Below are positions 38,854 through 47,584 of a DNA stretch of 53,935 nt, piece by piece (positions within the stretch are counted from its first letter, which is position 1; every line of letters starts with the position of its first letter). The translations under genes and the position numbers were made by a program. The notes beneath the pieces were generated by a model. That model had not been told where the DNA came from. It did no database searches and was given only the letters and a program-made list of their open reading frames with translations. Origin of the DNA: CADCVT01 sp035940955 (lineage in GTDB: Bacteria > Actinomycetota > Thermoleophilia > Solirubrobacterales > Solirubrobacteraceae); NCBI GenBank assembly GCA_035940955.1, contig DASZEJ010000155.1, forward strand, positions 1 through 53,935. Direction: 5' to 3'.

Positions 38854-39576
38854 TCAGCCCTTGAGCAGCCCTCCCAGGCCGCCCCCGCCCCCGCCTCCGG
38901 CCCCGCCGGCGGGCGTCGCGGCGGCGATCCGCCCCTCGGACGGCTGCACGAGCACCCAGCCCTCGCCCTGGAAGGCCATCTGGATCGACTCGCCCGAGCC
39001 GCGCCCGATGAGGTCCTTCATCTTGAAGTCGGTCTTCAGCGAGGTCGTGACCCCCGACGACCACGTGATCGCGGCCTGGGCGTCGGCGAACGTCGGCGCG
39101 GTGGCGACGTTCAGCAGCACCGGCGGGCCGTCGGAGAGGATCGCGACCCAGCCGGACCCCTGCAGCGACGTGTTGAACAGGCCGCCGCCCATCATCCCGC
39201 TGGCCCCCTGCACCCGCTCGATGTCCCAGTCGATCCCGCTGTCGAACGCCAGCAGGTTCGGCCCGTTGACCGTGATCTTGTCGTTCTCCAGGTACACGAG
39301 GTGGATGTCCTGCGCCTGGTCGGCCAGGAAGACCTCGCCGGTGCCGGTGATCTTCATCAGCGACTGGCCCTCGCCCGTCACCGCCTTCTTGATGAGCCGG
39401 CCCATGCCGCCCGAGCCGGCGTGCTCGAACGTGACGTCGCCCTGGTAGGCGACCATCGAGCCGAGCTTGGCCTGGATCGTCACCTGGTTCAGCTCGACCT
39501 TGAGGAGCTTCGAGTTCTGGAGGGAGAAGCTCTCCGTGCTCTCCTGTTCGCGGAACTGCGCAAGAGTGGTCTGCAT
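38854..39576 (-). CDS. AIM24 family protein
   Basis: 240 residues from ATG. Beta-rich chain with the AIM24/DUF124 features: QNSKLLKVELNQVTIQAKLG, YQGDVTFEHAGSGGMGRL, GTGEVFLADQAQDIHLVYLE and LLAFDSGIDWDIERV, ending in a glycine-rich tail. The family is widespread, of trimeric beta fold, and of uncertain function; in bacteria it is linked to membrane or stress roles. CAGGGT lies 6 nt upstream of the start. Stand-alone. Confidence 0.9.
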   Translation of the reverse strand: MQTTLAQFREQESTESFSLQNSKLLKVELNQVTIQAKLGSMVAYQGDVTFEHAGSGGMGRLIKKAVTGEGQSLMKITGTGEVFLADQAQDIHLVYLENDKITVNGPNLLAFDSGIDWDIERVQGASGMMGGGLFNTSLQGSGWVAILSDGPPVLLNVATAPTFADAQAAITWSSGVTTSLKTDFKMKDLIGRGSGESIQMAFQGEGWVLVQPSEGRIAAATPAGGAGGGGGGGLGGLLKG

Positions 39577-39654
39577 GGTCCGACCCTGACCGACCCGGCG
39601 GGGGAAGGCAAGCGGTGAGCGCAAGAAGTCGCGAACGGCGACGTTCAGGTGACC

Positions 39655-41799
39655 ATGCGCCGACTCCCCCTCCTCGCGCTCGCCGCCGCGGGCGCGCTGA
39701 TGCTGCTGCCCGCCGCCGCGCCCGCCGCCGCCCAGTGCGACCCGCTCGACCCCGCGGTCTGCCTGCAGCCGTTCCCCAACGACTTCTTCACCGAGGCCGA
39801 CCCGACGACGGCGACTGGGCGGCGCATCGCCCTGCGCGACGAGCTGATGCCGAAGAACCGCCTCGGCAAGCCGATCAGCGCCGCCGACTTCAACCACAGC
39901 GACGGCTTCAGCCCCGGCCAGGCGATCTTCACGCGCGTCCCGGGGCTCGACACGCTCGCGGCGTTCCGGAACTCGAACCTGCCGCCGATCGACGACCCAG
40001 CGCGCTCGCTGGACTCGGACTCGCCGGTCGTCGTGATCGACGCCCGCACGCTCCGGCGCCACCTCGTGTGGGCCGAGATCGACTCGAACCCGGCCGACCC
40101 GGCGGACCGCAACCTGTTCATCCGGCCCGCCGTGAACTTCGAGGAGGGCGCGCGGTACATCGTCGCGCTGCGCAATCTTCGCGACGCGAACGGCGCGAAG
40201 ATCCCGGCCGGCGACGCCTTCGCGCGCTACCGCGACGGCCGCGCGACCGACCCGCGGGCGGCGCACATGGAGTCGCTGTTCGCCGCGCTCAAGAAGGCGG
40301 GCGTCAACCGCAGGCAGCTCTTCCTGGCCTGGGACTTCACGGTCGCGAGCGCGCAGAGCACGACGAACCGCATGCTCTCGATCCGCGACCGCGCCTTCGC
40401 TCAGCTCGGCGACACGAACCTCGCCGACCAGGCCGTCCAGGGCTCGTCGCCGACATGGGCGGTCAACCCCGACCTGCCCGACGACGCGCCGACGTCCGAG
40501 GCACCCGACGAGGCGGCGATCGACGGCGTCCGCGACTTCCCGACCGGGCCGCTCGCGCGCCAGGTGCGCGGGAAGATCACCGTCCCGTGCTTCCTCGACA
40601 CGCCGGGCTGCGCACCCGGCGGCCAGTTCCGCTACCTGCCCGGCTCGGACGGCCTCGTCCCGCTCCAGCTGCCCGGCAACACGGCGGTCATCGACTTCAC
40701 GTGCAACATCCCGCGCCACACCGGGACGCTGCGCCCGGCGCTCTACGGCCACGGCCTGCTCGGCTCGCAGAGCGAGATCAACCAGGGCCAGCTCAAGGAC
40801 CTCGGCGCCGAGCACGGGTTCCTCTTCTGCGCCACCGACTGGAACGGGATGGCGTTCAAGGACATCCCGACCGTCCTGCAGATCCTCCAGGACCTCTCCC
40901 GCTTCCCCGCGCTGACCGACCACGTCCAGCAGGGCTTCCTCGGGTTCCTCTTCCTCGGCCGCGCGATGCTGCACGACGACGGGATCCTCACCGACCCGGC
41001 GTTCGCGGGCGTGAGCGTCGACCGCAGCGCGCTGTTCTACGACGGCAACTCGCAGGGCGGCATCTACGGCGGCGCGCTGACGGCGATCTCGCCGGACGTC
41101 CGCCGCAGCGTGCTCGGCGTGCCGGGGATGAACTACTCCACGCTGCTGCGCCGCAGCGTCGACTTCGACACGTACGCGCACGGCGACTTCGAGGGCAGCG
41201 AGACCGAGCTCGGCCTGTACGACAGCTACCCCAACGAGCTCGAGCGCCCGCTGATCCTCGCCCTCATGCAGATGCTGTGGGACCGCAGCGACCCCAACGG
41301 CTACGCGCACCACATGACGAGCGACCCGCTGCCCAACACGCCGGCGCACGAGGTGCTGCTGCACGTCGGCTTCGGCGACCACCAGGTTGCGGACGTGACG
41401 ACCGAGGTGGAGGCGCGGACCATCGGCGCGCGCGTCCACATGCCGCTGCTCGAGCCGGGCCGCGAGCGCTTCCGCGACCGCCCGTACCCCGACCGCCCGC
41501 TCGGCCCGCTGTTCTACGGCGTCGAGCCGCTCGGCCCGCTGGGCTACAGCGCGACGGGCTCCGGCGTCGTGTTCTGGGACGACGGCCCGCTGCGCCCGCG
41601 CGGCACCGGCACCGCCGGCACGCCGCCGCCGCCCGCGGCGAACCTCCCGCCGCGCGAGGGCCACGACCCGCACGAGCACCCCCGCCGCTCCCCGCTGGCG
41701 CGCAGGCAGAAGTCCGAGTTCCTGCGGGTCGACGGGCGGATCGTCGACGTGTGCGGCGGCCCGTGCTTCGCGGACGGCTACACGGGGGGCGGCGCGTAG
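39655..41799 (+). CDS. Secreted alpha/beta-hydrolase-like protein
   Basis: 714 residues from ATG 39655 (an in-frame GTG lies 6 bp earlier). Signal peptide LLALAAAGALMLLPAAAPAA precedes AQCDPLDPAVC. The C-terminal half has a nucleophile-elbow-like YDGNSQGGIYGG (candidate catalytic serine), ALYGHGLLGSQSEINQG upstream resembling the oxyanion loop, and a possible histidine in GFGDHQVADVTTE. Large secreted homologues occur in myxobacteria and actinobacteria; no substrate is known. Family assignment is by these patterns only. Convergent with pilT, stops 4 bp apart in the palindrome TAGCGCGCTA. Confidence 0.72.
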   Translation: MRRLPLLALAAAGALMLLPAAAPAAAQCDPLDPAVCLQPFPNDFFTEADPTTATGRRIALRDELMPKNRLGKPISAADFNHSDGFSPGQAIFTRVPGLDTLAAFRNSNLPPIDDPARSLDSDSPVVVIDARTLRRHLVWAEIDSNPADPADRNLFIRPAVNFEEGARYIVALRNLRDANGAKIPAGDAFARYRDGRATDPRAAHMESLFAALKKAGVNRRQLFLAWDFTVASAQSTTNRMLSIRDRAFAQLGDTNLADQAVQGSSPTWAVNPDLPDDAPTSEAPDEAAIDGVRDFPTGPLARQVRGKITVPCFLDTPGCAPGGQFRYLPGSDGLVPLQLPGNTAVIDFTCNIPRHTGTLRPALYGHGLLGSQSEINQGQLKDLGAEHGFLFCATDWNGMAFKDIPTVLQILQDLSRFPALTDHVQQGFLGFLFLGRAMLHDDGILTDPAFAGVSVDRSALFYDGNSQGGIYGGALTAISPDVRRSVLGVPGMNYSTLLRRSVDFDTYAHGDFEGSETELGLYDSYPNELERPLILALMQMLWDRSDPNGYAHHMTSDPLPNTPAHEVLLHVGFGDHQVADVTTEVEARTIGARVHMPLLEPGRERFRDRPYPDRPLGPLFYGVEPLGPLGYSATGSGVVFWDDGPLRPRGTGTAGTPPPPAANLPPREGHDPHEHPRRSPLARRQKSEFLRVDGRIVDVCGGPCFADGYTGGGA

Positions 41800-41803
41800 C
41801 GCG

Positions 41804-42937
41804 CTACGCCGCGGCCAGGCCCTGGCGGGCCGTCGAGTCCGCCAGGTCGTCCATCGTCGTGCCGCGCCGGCCGTCGGCCGCGAGCAGGAGCTTGAAGTCG
41901 TGCGGGCTCGTGGCCGCGCGCTTGGCCTCCTCGACCGTGACGCGGCCGGCCTTGACGTGGTCGAACAGCGCCTGGTCGAAGGTCTGCATCCCGTAGTAGG
42001 CGCCGTCCGCGATGACCTCGGGCAGCTGCCCCGTCGCCGAGGAGTCGATGATCATGTCGCGCACGCGGCCGGTCATCCGCAGGATCTCGCAGGTGGCGAC
42101 GCGGCCGCCGTCGGCGCTGCGGACGAGCCGCTGCGAGATGACGCCCTTCAGGGTGCCGCCGAGCATCGCGCGGACCTGCTGGTGCATGTGCGGCGGGAAG
42201 AAGTCGATGATGCGGTTGATCGTCTCCGGCGCGTCCACGGTGTGGACGGTCGAGAGGACGAGGTGGCCGGTCTCGGCGGCCGACAGCGCGGTGTGGACCG
42301 TCTCCTCGTCGCGCATCTCGCCGATGAGGATGACGTCGGGGTCCTGGCGCAGCACGCGGCGCAGGGCGCGCTTGAACGAGTGCGTGTCCTGCCCGACCTC
42401 GCGCTGGTTGATGATCGACTTCTTGTCGCGGTGCAGGAACTCGATCGGGTCCTCGATCGTGACGATGTGCTTGGACATCGACTCGTTCATGTGGTCGATC
42501 ATCGCCGCGAGCGTCGTCGACTTGCCCGAGCCGGTGGTGCCGGTCACGAGGATGATCCCGCGCTCCTCCTCGGCCAGCGCGGTGATCACCGGCGGCAGGT
42601 TCAGCTCGCCGACCGTGCGGATCGTGAACGGGATCGCGCGGCAGACGACCGACACCGCGCCGCGCTGGTGGAACGCGTTGACGCGGAAGCGCCCGGTGCC
42701 GTCGAGCCCGTAGGCGAAGTCGACCTCGAACTCCTCCTTGAACTCGCGCAGCTTCTGCTCGTCGGTGAGCATCGTGTAGACGGCCTGCTCGGTCTCGAGC
42801 GGCGTCAGGCCGGTCGAGTCGGGGATCGGGACCAGCTCGCCGTCCAGCCGGACGAGCGGCCGGGCGGGGACCTTCAGGTGCAGGTCGGACCCGCCGCTCT
42901 GGACGAGGTAACGGAGGCAGGCGTCGATATCGAGCAT
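41804..42937 (-). CDS. pilT: Type IV pilus retraction ATPase PilT
   Basis: 377 residues. N-terminal SGGSDLHLKVPARPLVRLDG, Walker A VTGTTGSGKSTTLAAMI, Asp box TIEDPIEFLH, Walker B LIGEMRDEETVHTAL, His box STVHTVDAPETINR and the PilT-specific AIRNLIRE-like region ISQRLVRSADGG with FPPHMHQQVR. It powers pilus retraction. A GATCAT element is 9 nt before the ATG. No other pilus genes are in the window. The C-terminus includes DFKLLLAADGRRGTT, slightly longer than in the family. Confidence 0.94.
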   Translation of the reverse strand: MLDIDACLRYLVQSGGSDLHLKVPARPLVRLDGELVPIPDSTGLTPLETEQAVYTMLTDEQKLREFKEEFEVDFAYGLDGTGRFRVNAFHQRGAVSVVCRAIPFTIRTVGELNLPPVITALAEEERGIILVTGTTGSGKSTTLAAMIDHMNESMSKHIVTIEDPIEFLHRDKKSIINQREVGQDTHSFKRALRRVLRQDPDVILIGEMRDEETVHTALSAAETGHLVLSTVHTVDAPETINRIIDFFPPHMHQQVRAMLGGTLKGVISQRLVRSADGGRVATCEILRMTGRVRDMIIDSSATGQLPEVIADGAYYGMQTFDQALFDHVKAGRVTVEEAKRAATSPHDFKLLLAADGRRGTTMDDLADSTARQGLAAA

Positions 42938-42978
42938 CGCAGCCCGATGATCGGCCGCTCTCGACCGGTCCTGAGGGT

Positions 42979-43791
42979 CTACCGCGCCGTGCTGGACGTT
43001 TCGTCCCAGGCGGGCGCGAACGGCGGGTCGATGACCCGGCGGTCCTTCGGGAGCGCGTCGATGCGGGCGGTGTCCTCGGGCGTGAGCTCCAGCTCCAGCG
43101 CCGCCAGGTTCGCGGCCCGGTTCTCGTGCGAGGACGCCTTGGGGACGGCGGTCACGCCCGGCTGGTCGAGCAGCCACCGAAGCGCGACCTGGGCGGGCGT
43201 CGCGCCGTGCTCGGCGGCGATCTCCTCGAGCACGGGGTCCTCCAGCAGCTCGCCGTGGGCGAACGGCGAGTACGCGGTGAGGGTCACGCCGTGCTCGCGG
43301 CACGCCGCGAGCACCGCCTCCTGCCCCAGGTAGGCGTGGTACTCGACCTGGTTGACGGCGATCCGCTCGATGCCGGCCGCCTCGCGCAGCAGCGCGCTCG
43401 GGAAGTTGCTGACGCCGATGTGGCGGACCTTGCCCTCGTCGCGCAGCTCGGCCATCGCGCCGAGCGTCTCGGCGAGCGGGACGTCGCCGTTCGGCCAGTG
43501 GATCAGCAGCAGGTCGACGTGGTCGGTCCGCAGGTCGCGCAGCGAGCCCTCGAGCTGGTCGCGGACCTGCGCGCGCCGCAGGCCGTCGTGCCACGCCTTC
43601 GTGGTGAGCCAGACGTCGTCGCGCGCGACGCCGCTGCGGGCGATCCCCTCCGCGACCTCGGCCTCGTTCCCGTACGCGCGCGCGGTGTCGACGTGGCGGT
43701 AGCCGAGGGCGAGCGCGTCGCGGACCGCCTCGACGCACTCGTCGCCGGTGACCTGCCACGTGCCGAGGCCGAGCTCGGGGATCGGGATCAT
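42979..43791 (-). CDS. Aldo/keto reductase
   Basis: 270 residues. AKR tetrad: Asp and Tyr in HVDTARAYGNE, Lys in LTTKAWHDG, His in LLLIHWPNGD; the NADPH loops VSNFPSALLRE, NQVEYHAYL, and AVPKASSHENRAANLAAL are intact. It reduces carbonyls with NADPH. Its ATG overlaps the stop of the FAD oxidoreductase (ATGA), so the two are coupled. Substrate unknown. Confidence 0.93.
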   Translation of the reverse strand: MIPIPELGLGTWQVTGDECVEAVRDALALGYRHVDTARAYGNEAEVAEGIARSGVARDDVWLTTKAWHDGLRRAQVRDQLEGSLRDLRTDHVDLLLIHWPNGDVPLAETLGAMAELRDEGKVRHIGVSNFPSALLREAAGIERIAVNQVEYHAYLGQEAVLAACREHGVTLTAYSPFAHGELLEDPVLEEIAAEHGATPAQVALRWLLDQPGVTAVPKASSHENRAANLAALELELTPEDTARIDALPKDRRVIDPPFAPAWDETSSTAR

Positions 43792-44717
43792 GCGAACCTT
43801 CCTGGGTCGAGTTCTGCGGGGGGTGCGGAGCCGTCGAGGATCTGCCGGGCGACGAGCCGCGCCGCGGCGGGCCCGGTCGAGATACCCCACGGTCCGTGGC
43901 CCGTACACACGTAGGTCGTCGCGTCGAGGCGGCCGACGAGCGGGCGGCCGTCGGGCGACTGCGGGCGCGGGCACTTGCGGGCCGCGGTCACGCGCGTCGG
44001 GCCGATGAACCGCTCGGCGCGCTCCTGCAGGAGCGGGAGGGTCGCGTCGACGTCCGGCTCCTCCGGGCTGACCGTCGACCCGAGGACGTTCGCGACGAGG
44101 CTGAAGATCTGCAGCGGGCCGCCGGCGGCGATGTCCTCGACGCCGGCCTCCTCGAGCACGTGCACGGGCGGGCGGTCGAGCGCGAGCTGCGCGGTGACGC
44201 CCCACATGGGCCTGACCGGGACGGCGGTGGTCCATGCGCCGGTGGCCAGCAGCGTGACGTCGGCGTCGTCGCGGCGCTCGCGGGTGAACGTCGCGCCGGC
44301 CTGCCGGGCGCGGTCCGCCCACGCCTCGGTCGCCGCGCGCGGCCCGACGGGCCACCCGGTGCGGATCCTGATCGCCGGGATCCCGGGGCGCAGCAGGGGC
44401 TCGGCGTCGCGGGCGTCGTCCAGCGGCTCGGGGCGCAGGTCGGCCGGGAGGGCGAGGCCGGGCGGCGGGTCGAGGAGGAGGATCCCCGCGGGCTCCTCCG
44501 GCAGCCCGAGCACCTCGCGGTGCAGCCCGACCGACTGCTCGTAGAGCGGGACCAGCGCGGGGTCGTACGGGTGCTGCACGACGCCGCTGTTGCGCCCCGA
44601 CGCGCCCGCGGCGACGCCCTCGCGGTCGTGGACGGTGACCCGCGCGCCGGCCTCGGCGAGGAACGCGGCGGCCGAGCAGCCGACGATGCCGGCGCCGATG
44701 ACCTGGACGTGCGTCAC
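43788..44717 (-). CDS. FAD-dependent oxidoreductase (DAO/DadA-like)
   Basis: 309 residues from GTG. Rossmann motif VQVIGAGIVGCSAAAFLAEAG with acidic VHDREGVAAGASGRNSG is followed by the DAO-family elements and C-terminal ATTYVCTGHGPWGISTGPAA, where FAD is contacted. It oxidises an amino acid or amine. The N-terminus has the start overlapping a 32-residue small frame. It is coupled to the aldo/keto reductase. The enzyme is short (usual ~370-410), with a reduced substrate domain, so specificity is unclear. Confidence 0.87.
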   Translation of the reverse strand: MTHVQVIGAGIVGCSAAAFLAEAGARVTVHDREGVAAGASGRNSGVVQHPYDPALVPLYEQSVGLHREVLGLPEEPAGILLLDPPPGLALPADLRPEPLDDARDAEPLLRPGIPAIRIRTGWPVGPRAATEAWADRARQAGATFTRERRDDADVTLLATGAWTTAVPVRPMWGVTAQLALDRPPVHVLEEAGVEDIAAGGPLQIFSLVANVLGSTVSPEEPDVDATLPLLQERAERFIGPTRVTAARKCPRPQSPDGRPLVGRLDATTYVCTGHGPWGISTGPAAARLVARQILDGSAPPAELDPGRFA

Positions 44718-44812
44718 AGCGCCTGCACGACGACGCCCGCCGCGCCGGCGACGGGCCAGAGCGCCGCGAGGTCGAGGTCGAGCCCGACGATGCAGACGTC
44801 CTCGGGGGGCAC
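44714..44812 (-). CDS. Possible 32-residue leader peptide upstream of the FAD oxidoreductase
   Basis: GTG at 44812 opens MPPEDVCIVGLDLDLAALWP and continues as VAGAAGVVVQAL, ending in TGA that overlaps the FAD oxidoreductase GTG as GTGA, the coupling style used elsewhere in this window. It is hydrophobic, lacks a ribosome site, and has no recognised relatives. It could be a translated leader or the remnant of a larger protein. Evidence is position only. Confidence 0.3.
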   Translation of the reverse strand: MPPEDVCIVGLDLDLAALWPVAGAAGVVVQAL

Positions 44813-44844
44813 CGGCGAAGTGTCGCACCGTATCGTCCGCGGGC

Positions 44845-45204
44845 ATGACCGGCAGGGCGGCGGGCGCGCCGCGGCTCGAGCGCCTGGAGGGGCGCGAGCT
44901 TCCCGGGGGCCTGCGCGTCGCCGAGGCGCGGCGGCGCAAGGAGCGGCTGGCGGGCCTCGCCGGGCTCGACGCGATGGCCCCGCACGAGGCGCTGCTCATC
45001 CCGCGGTGCCGCTCGGTGCACACGTTCGGCATGCGCTTCCCGCTCGACCTCGTGTGGCTCGACCGCCACGGCGACGTCGCCCGCGTCGACCGCGACGTGC
45101 CGCCGCGCCGCCTGCGCACGTGCCTGCGCGCCCGGTCGGTCGTCGAGGTGCCCGCGGGCCGGGCCGGCGCCTTCCTGGAGGCCGGGCTCACTCGACGACG
45201 ATGA
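44845..45204 (+). CDS. DUF192 family protein
   Basis: 119 residues from ATG 44845. DUF192 core LLIPRCRSVHTFGMRFPLDLVWLDRHGDVARVD then VEVPAGRAG, the typical beta-barrel of about 110 residues. No signal peptide is visible, unlike many proteobacterial members. Function unknown; in other organisms they are linked to extracellular or copper biology. TATCGT is 8 nt upstream of the start. Confidence 0.85.
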   Translation: MTGRAAGAPRLERLEGRELPGGLRVAEARRRKERLAGLAGLDAMAPHEALLIPRCRSVHTFGMRFPLDLVWLDRHGDVARVDRDVPPRRLRTCLRARSVVEVPAGRAGAFLEAGLTRRR

Positions 45205-45331
45205 CGTCGCCGCCGCGGTTGCCGCGCGGAGGCCGGGGCGGCGGCGGCGGACGGGCACGAACACTGCACGCCGGGCGAACGTGCGCCCGCTTGACCGCGA
45301 TGCGCCGTTTCTGGGAGGGTCGCACCGACAC

Positions 45332-47584
45332 GTGCCCCGCCAGCGCCGTCAGCCGTCGCCTCGCTCGCTCCGCGCGCTGGCGCTCGGGGCCGTAGCGGTG
45401 CTCGCCGTCACGCCCTCCCCGGCGGCGGCGTCGCCCGGCGGCCTGACCGCCGAGCACGCGGCCGAGCACGCGCGCCAGGCGGCGGCGGCCGCCCACGAGC
45501 GCCGGCGGCTCGCCGGGCTGTCCCCGCGCGAGCGCGCGCGGCTCGAGGCGCGGCGGGATGCGGTCCGCGCGCGGGCGCTGGCGACGCCGCCGGAGGAGGG
45601 CGGAGCGTGGTCTGCGCCGTTCCCCCACCGCTCCTACGGGATGCACGCCGCGCTGCTGCCGACCGGCAAGGTCATCTTCTGGTCGCTCCCGCTGAACGGC
45701 CAGAGCGACGCGAACGAGGGCGTGGCGTGGCTGTGGGACCCCGCGGCCGGCACCGGCCCGGGCGCGTTCGAGGACGTCGACCCGCCGCTGGTCGACAGCG
45801 ACGGCGACGGGACGCTCGAGCGCGCGCCGATCTGGTGCTCGGGTCAGTCGTTCCTGCCCGACGGCCGCCTGCTGATCGCCGGCGGCAACCGCCAGTGGCC
45901 CGACTACGACGCGGGCGCCACCGACTACATCGGCTGGGAGGCGGTGTTCACGTTCAACCCGTTCAGCGAGACGTGGGCCCGCCAGCCGGACATGGCCGGC
46001 GGCCGCTGGTACCCCTCGCAGGTGCTCACCGGAGACGGCTCTACGTACATCGCGTCCGGCTACGACAAGGACCCGATGGGCGGCGCGGCCAACAAGCGGC
46101 TGGAGCGGTTCCTGCCGTCGCCGGACATGGACGGGACCGACGGGGTCGTCGCGGTGATCGGCTCCCCCACCGGGACGTCGTTCGGCCTCTACCCGCACCT
46201 GTTCGCGCTGCCGGACGGCAAGGTCGCCGTCGCCGGCCCGATCCGCAGCGACGTCGCGCTGCTCGACACCGCGACCGGCGTCTGGGACCGCCTGTTCGAC
46301 CAGAACGGGATGCGCCCGCTGATGTCGCAGAACCGCGTCGGGGGGACGGCGGTCCTGCAGCCGAGCGGCCCGGGCGGCTCGGACGTGGTCACCGACATCG
46401 GCGGATGGGCCAACACCGGGGAGGGATCGACGTACGACCCGTCGGTCGCGACGACCGAGACGATCGACTTCTCGCCCGCCTCGGGCATGCCGCGGTGGGT
46501 GCAGGACGCGCCGCTCAACGTCGCGCGGGCCAACCACAACACGGTGCTGCTGCCGGACGGCTCCATGGTGACCGTCGGCGGCGGCGCGGGCCGCTCGAAC
46601 GCGGCGGGCGTGCGGGCGATGTACGACGACGGGCGCTCGCGCCCGGTCGAGCTGCGCGACGCGGGCGGCGGCCCGTGGCGCCTCGGGGCGCCGCAGGCCG
46701 AGGACCGCGGCTACCACTCGACGGCGCTGCTGCTGCCGGACGGGCGCGTGATGTCGGCCGGCGACGACGTCCACCCCGACGACGACGGCGACACGATCGA
46801 GCTGTACTCGCCGCCGTACCTCTTCCGCGGCGAGCGGCCGGCGATCGGCGCGGCTCCCGCGGCGGTCGGCTACGGGCAGCAGTTCGACGTCGCGTCGTCG
46901 AGCCCCGGCCTGACGCGGGCGGTCCTGATGGCGCCGAGCGCGACGACGCACGCGGCCGACATGACCCAGCGGCACGTCGAGCTCGAGGTCGCCGGCCGGC
47001 CCGCGGGCGGCGGGCTGACCGTGCGCTCGCCGGGCCACCGCAACCTAGCGCCGCCCGGCTACTACATGCTGTTCGTGCTGAACGAGGCCGGCGTGCCGTC
47101 GGTCTCGCGCTGGGTGCGGCTCGATCCGGCGGTCGCGCATCCGCCCGAGGCGCCGCGGCCGTCCGAGGCCGCCCCGCGCCCGTCGCCCCCGAGCGACGCC
47201 GACGCCGACGACGACGCCGGGGCGCCCGCCGCGACCCAGCCGCCGGCCGGCGGGGCGCCGCGCGACGGGCTGCCGCCGACGCTGCGGCTGCACGTCACCG
47301 CGGCGGCGATGCGCGCCGCGTGGCGGACCGGCCGGATCCGCTTCCGGGTGTCGGTCGACGAGGGCGCGGCGGTCGAGGCGCGGCTGAGCGTGCTCGGCTC
47401 CCGCCGGGCCGCCGGGATCGTGCGCCGGGCGCTGGCGCCGGGCACCGCGGCCCTGACGCTGCGGGTGCCGCGCGACCGCCGGCGCGCGCTGCGCGGGCGG
47501 TCGCTGAGGCTCGCGGTGTCGGCCGTCGACGCGGCGGGGAACGTCCGCCGCGCCGGGTTCACGCTGCGCCGCCGCCGCCGCTAG
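45332..47584 (+). CDS. Secreted galactose-oxidase-like copper radical oxidase
   Basis: 750 residues from GTG 45332 (GTG 45281 possible); signal peptide LRALALGAVAVLAVTPSPAA. A Kelch-type propeller carries every residue of the galactose oxidase copper site: the Cys of IWCSGQSFLPDG for the thioether, Tyr of GGRWYPSQVLTGDG, Tyr-His of GYHSTALLLPDGRVM, and His of SATTHAADMTQRHVEL, followed by the DUF1929/Ig-like domain ending NLAPPGYYMLFVLNEAG VPS and then an acidic linker and an extra beta domain. It would oxidise a primary alcohol to an aldehyde outside the cell and make H2O2. Its stop shares CTAG with the convergent sigma factor gene. Confidence 0.9.
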   Translation: MPRQRRQPSPRSLRALALGAVAVLAVTPSPAAASPGGLTAEHAAEHARQAAAAAHERRRLAGLSPRERARLEARRDAVRARALATPPEEGGAWSAPFPHRSYGMHAALLPTGKVIFWSLPLNGQSDANEGVAWLWDPAAGTGPGAFEDVDPPLVDSDGDGTLERAPIWCSGQSFLPDGRLLIAGGNRQWPDYDAGATDYIGWEAVFTFNPFSETWARQPDMAGGRWYPSQVLTGDGSTYIASGYDKDPMGGAANKRLERFLPSPDMDGTDGVVAVIGSPTGTSFGLYPHLFALPDGKVAVAGPIRSDVALLDTATGVWDRLFDQNGMRPLMSQNRVGGTAVLQPSGPGGSDVVTDIGGWANTGEGSTYDPSVATTETIDFSPASGMPRWVQDAPLNVARANHNTVLLPDGSMVTVGGGAGRSNAAGVRAMYDDGRSRPVELRDAGGGPWRLGAPQAEDRGYHSTALLLPDGRVMSAGDDVHPDDDGDTIELYSPPYLFRGERPAIGAAPAAVGYGQQFDVASSSPGLTRAVLMAPSATTHAADMTQRHVELEVAGRPAGGGLTVRSPGHRNLAPPGYYMLFVLNEAGVPSVSRWVRLDPAVAHPPEAPRPSEAAPRPSPPSDADADDDAGAPAATQPPAGGAPRDGLPPTLRLHVTAAAMRAAWRTGRIRFRVSVDEGAAVEARLSVLGSRRAAGIVRRALAPGTAALTLRVPRDRRRALRGRSLRLAVSAVDAAGNVRRAGFTLRRRRR

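Noticed and set aside
45188..47038. A 616-codon open frame antisense to the galactose oxidase gene
   Set aside because: No motifs, arginine/valine-rich, and it contradicts a gene with all catalytic residues intact on the other strand.
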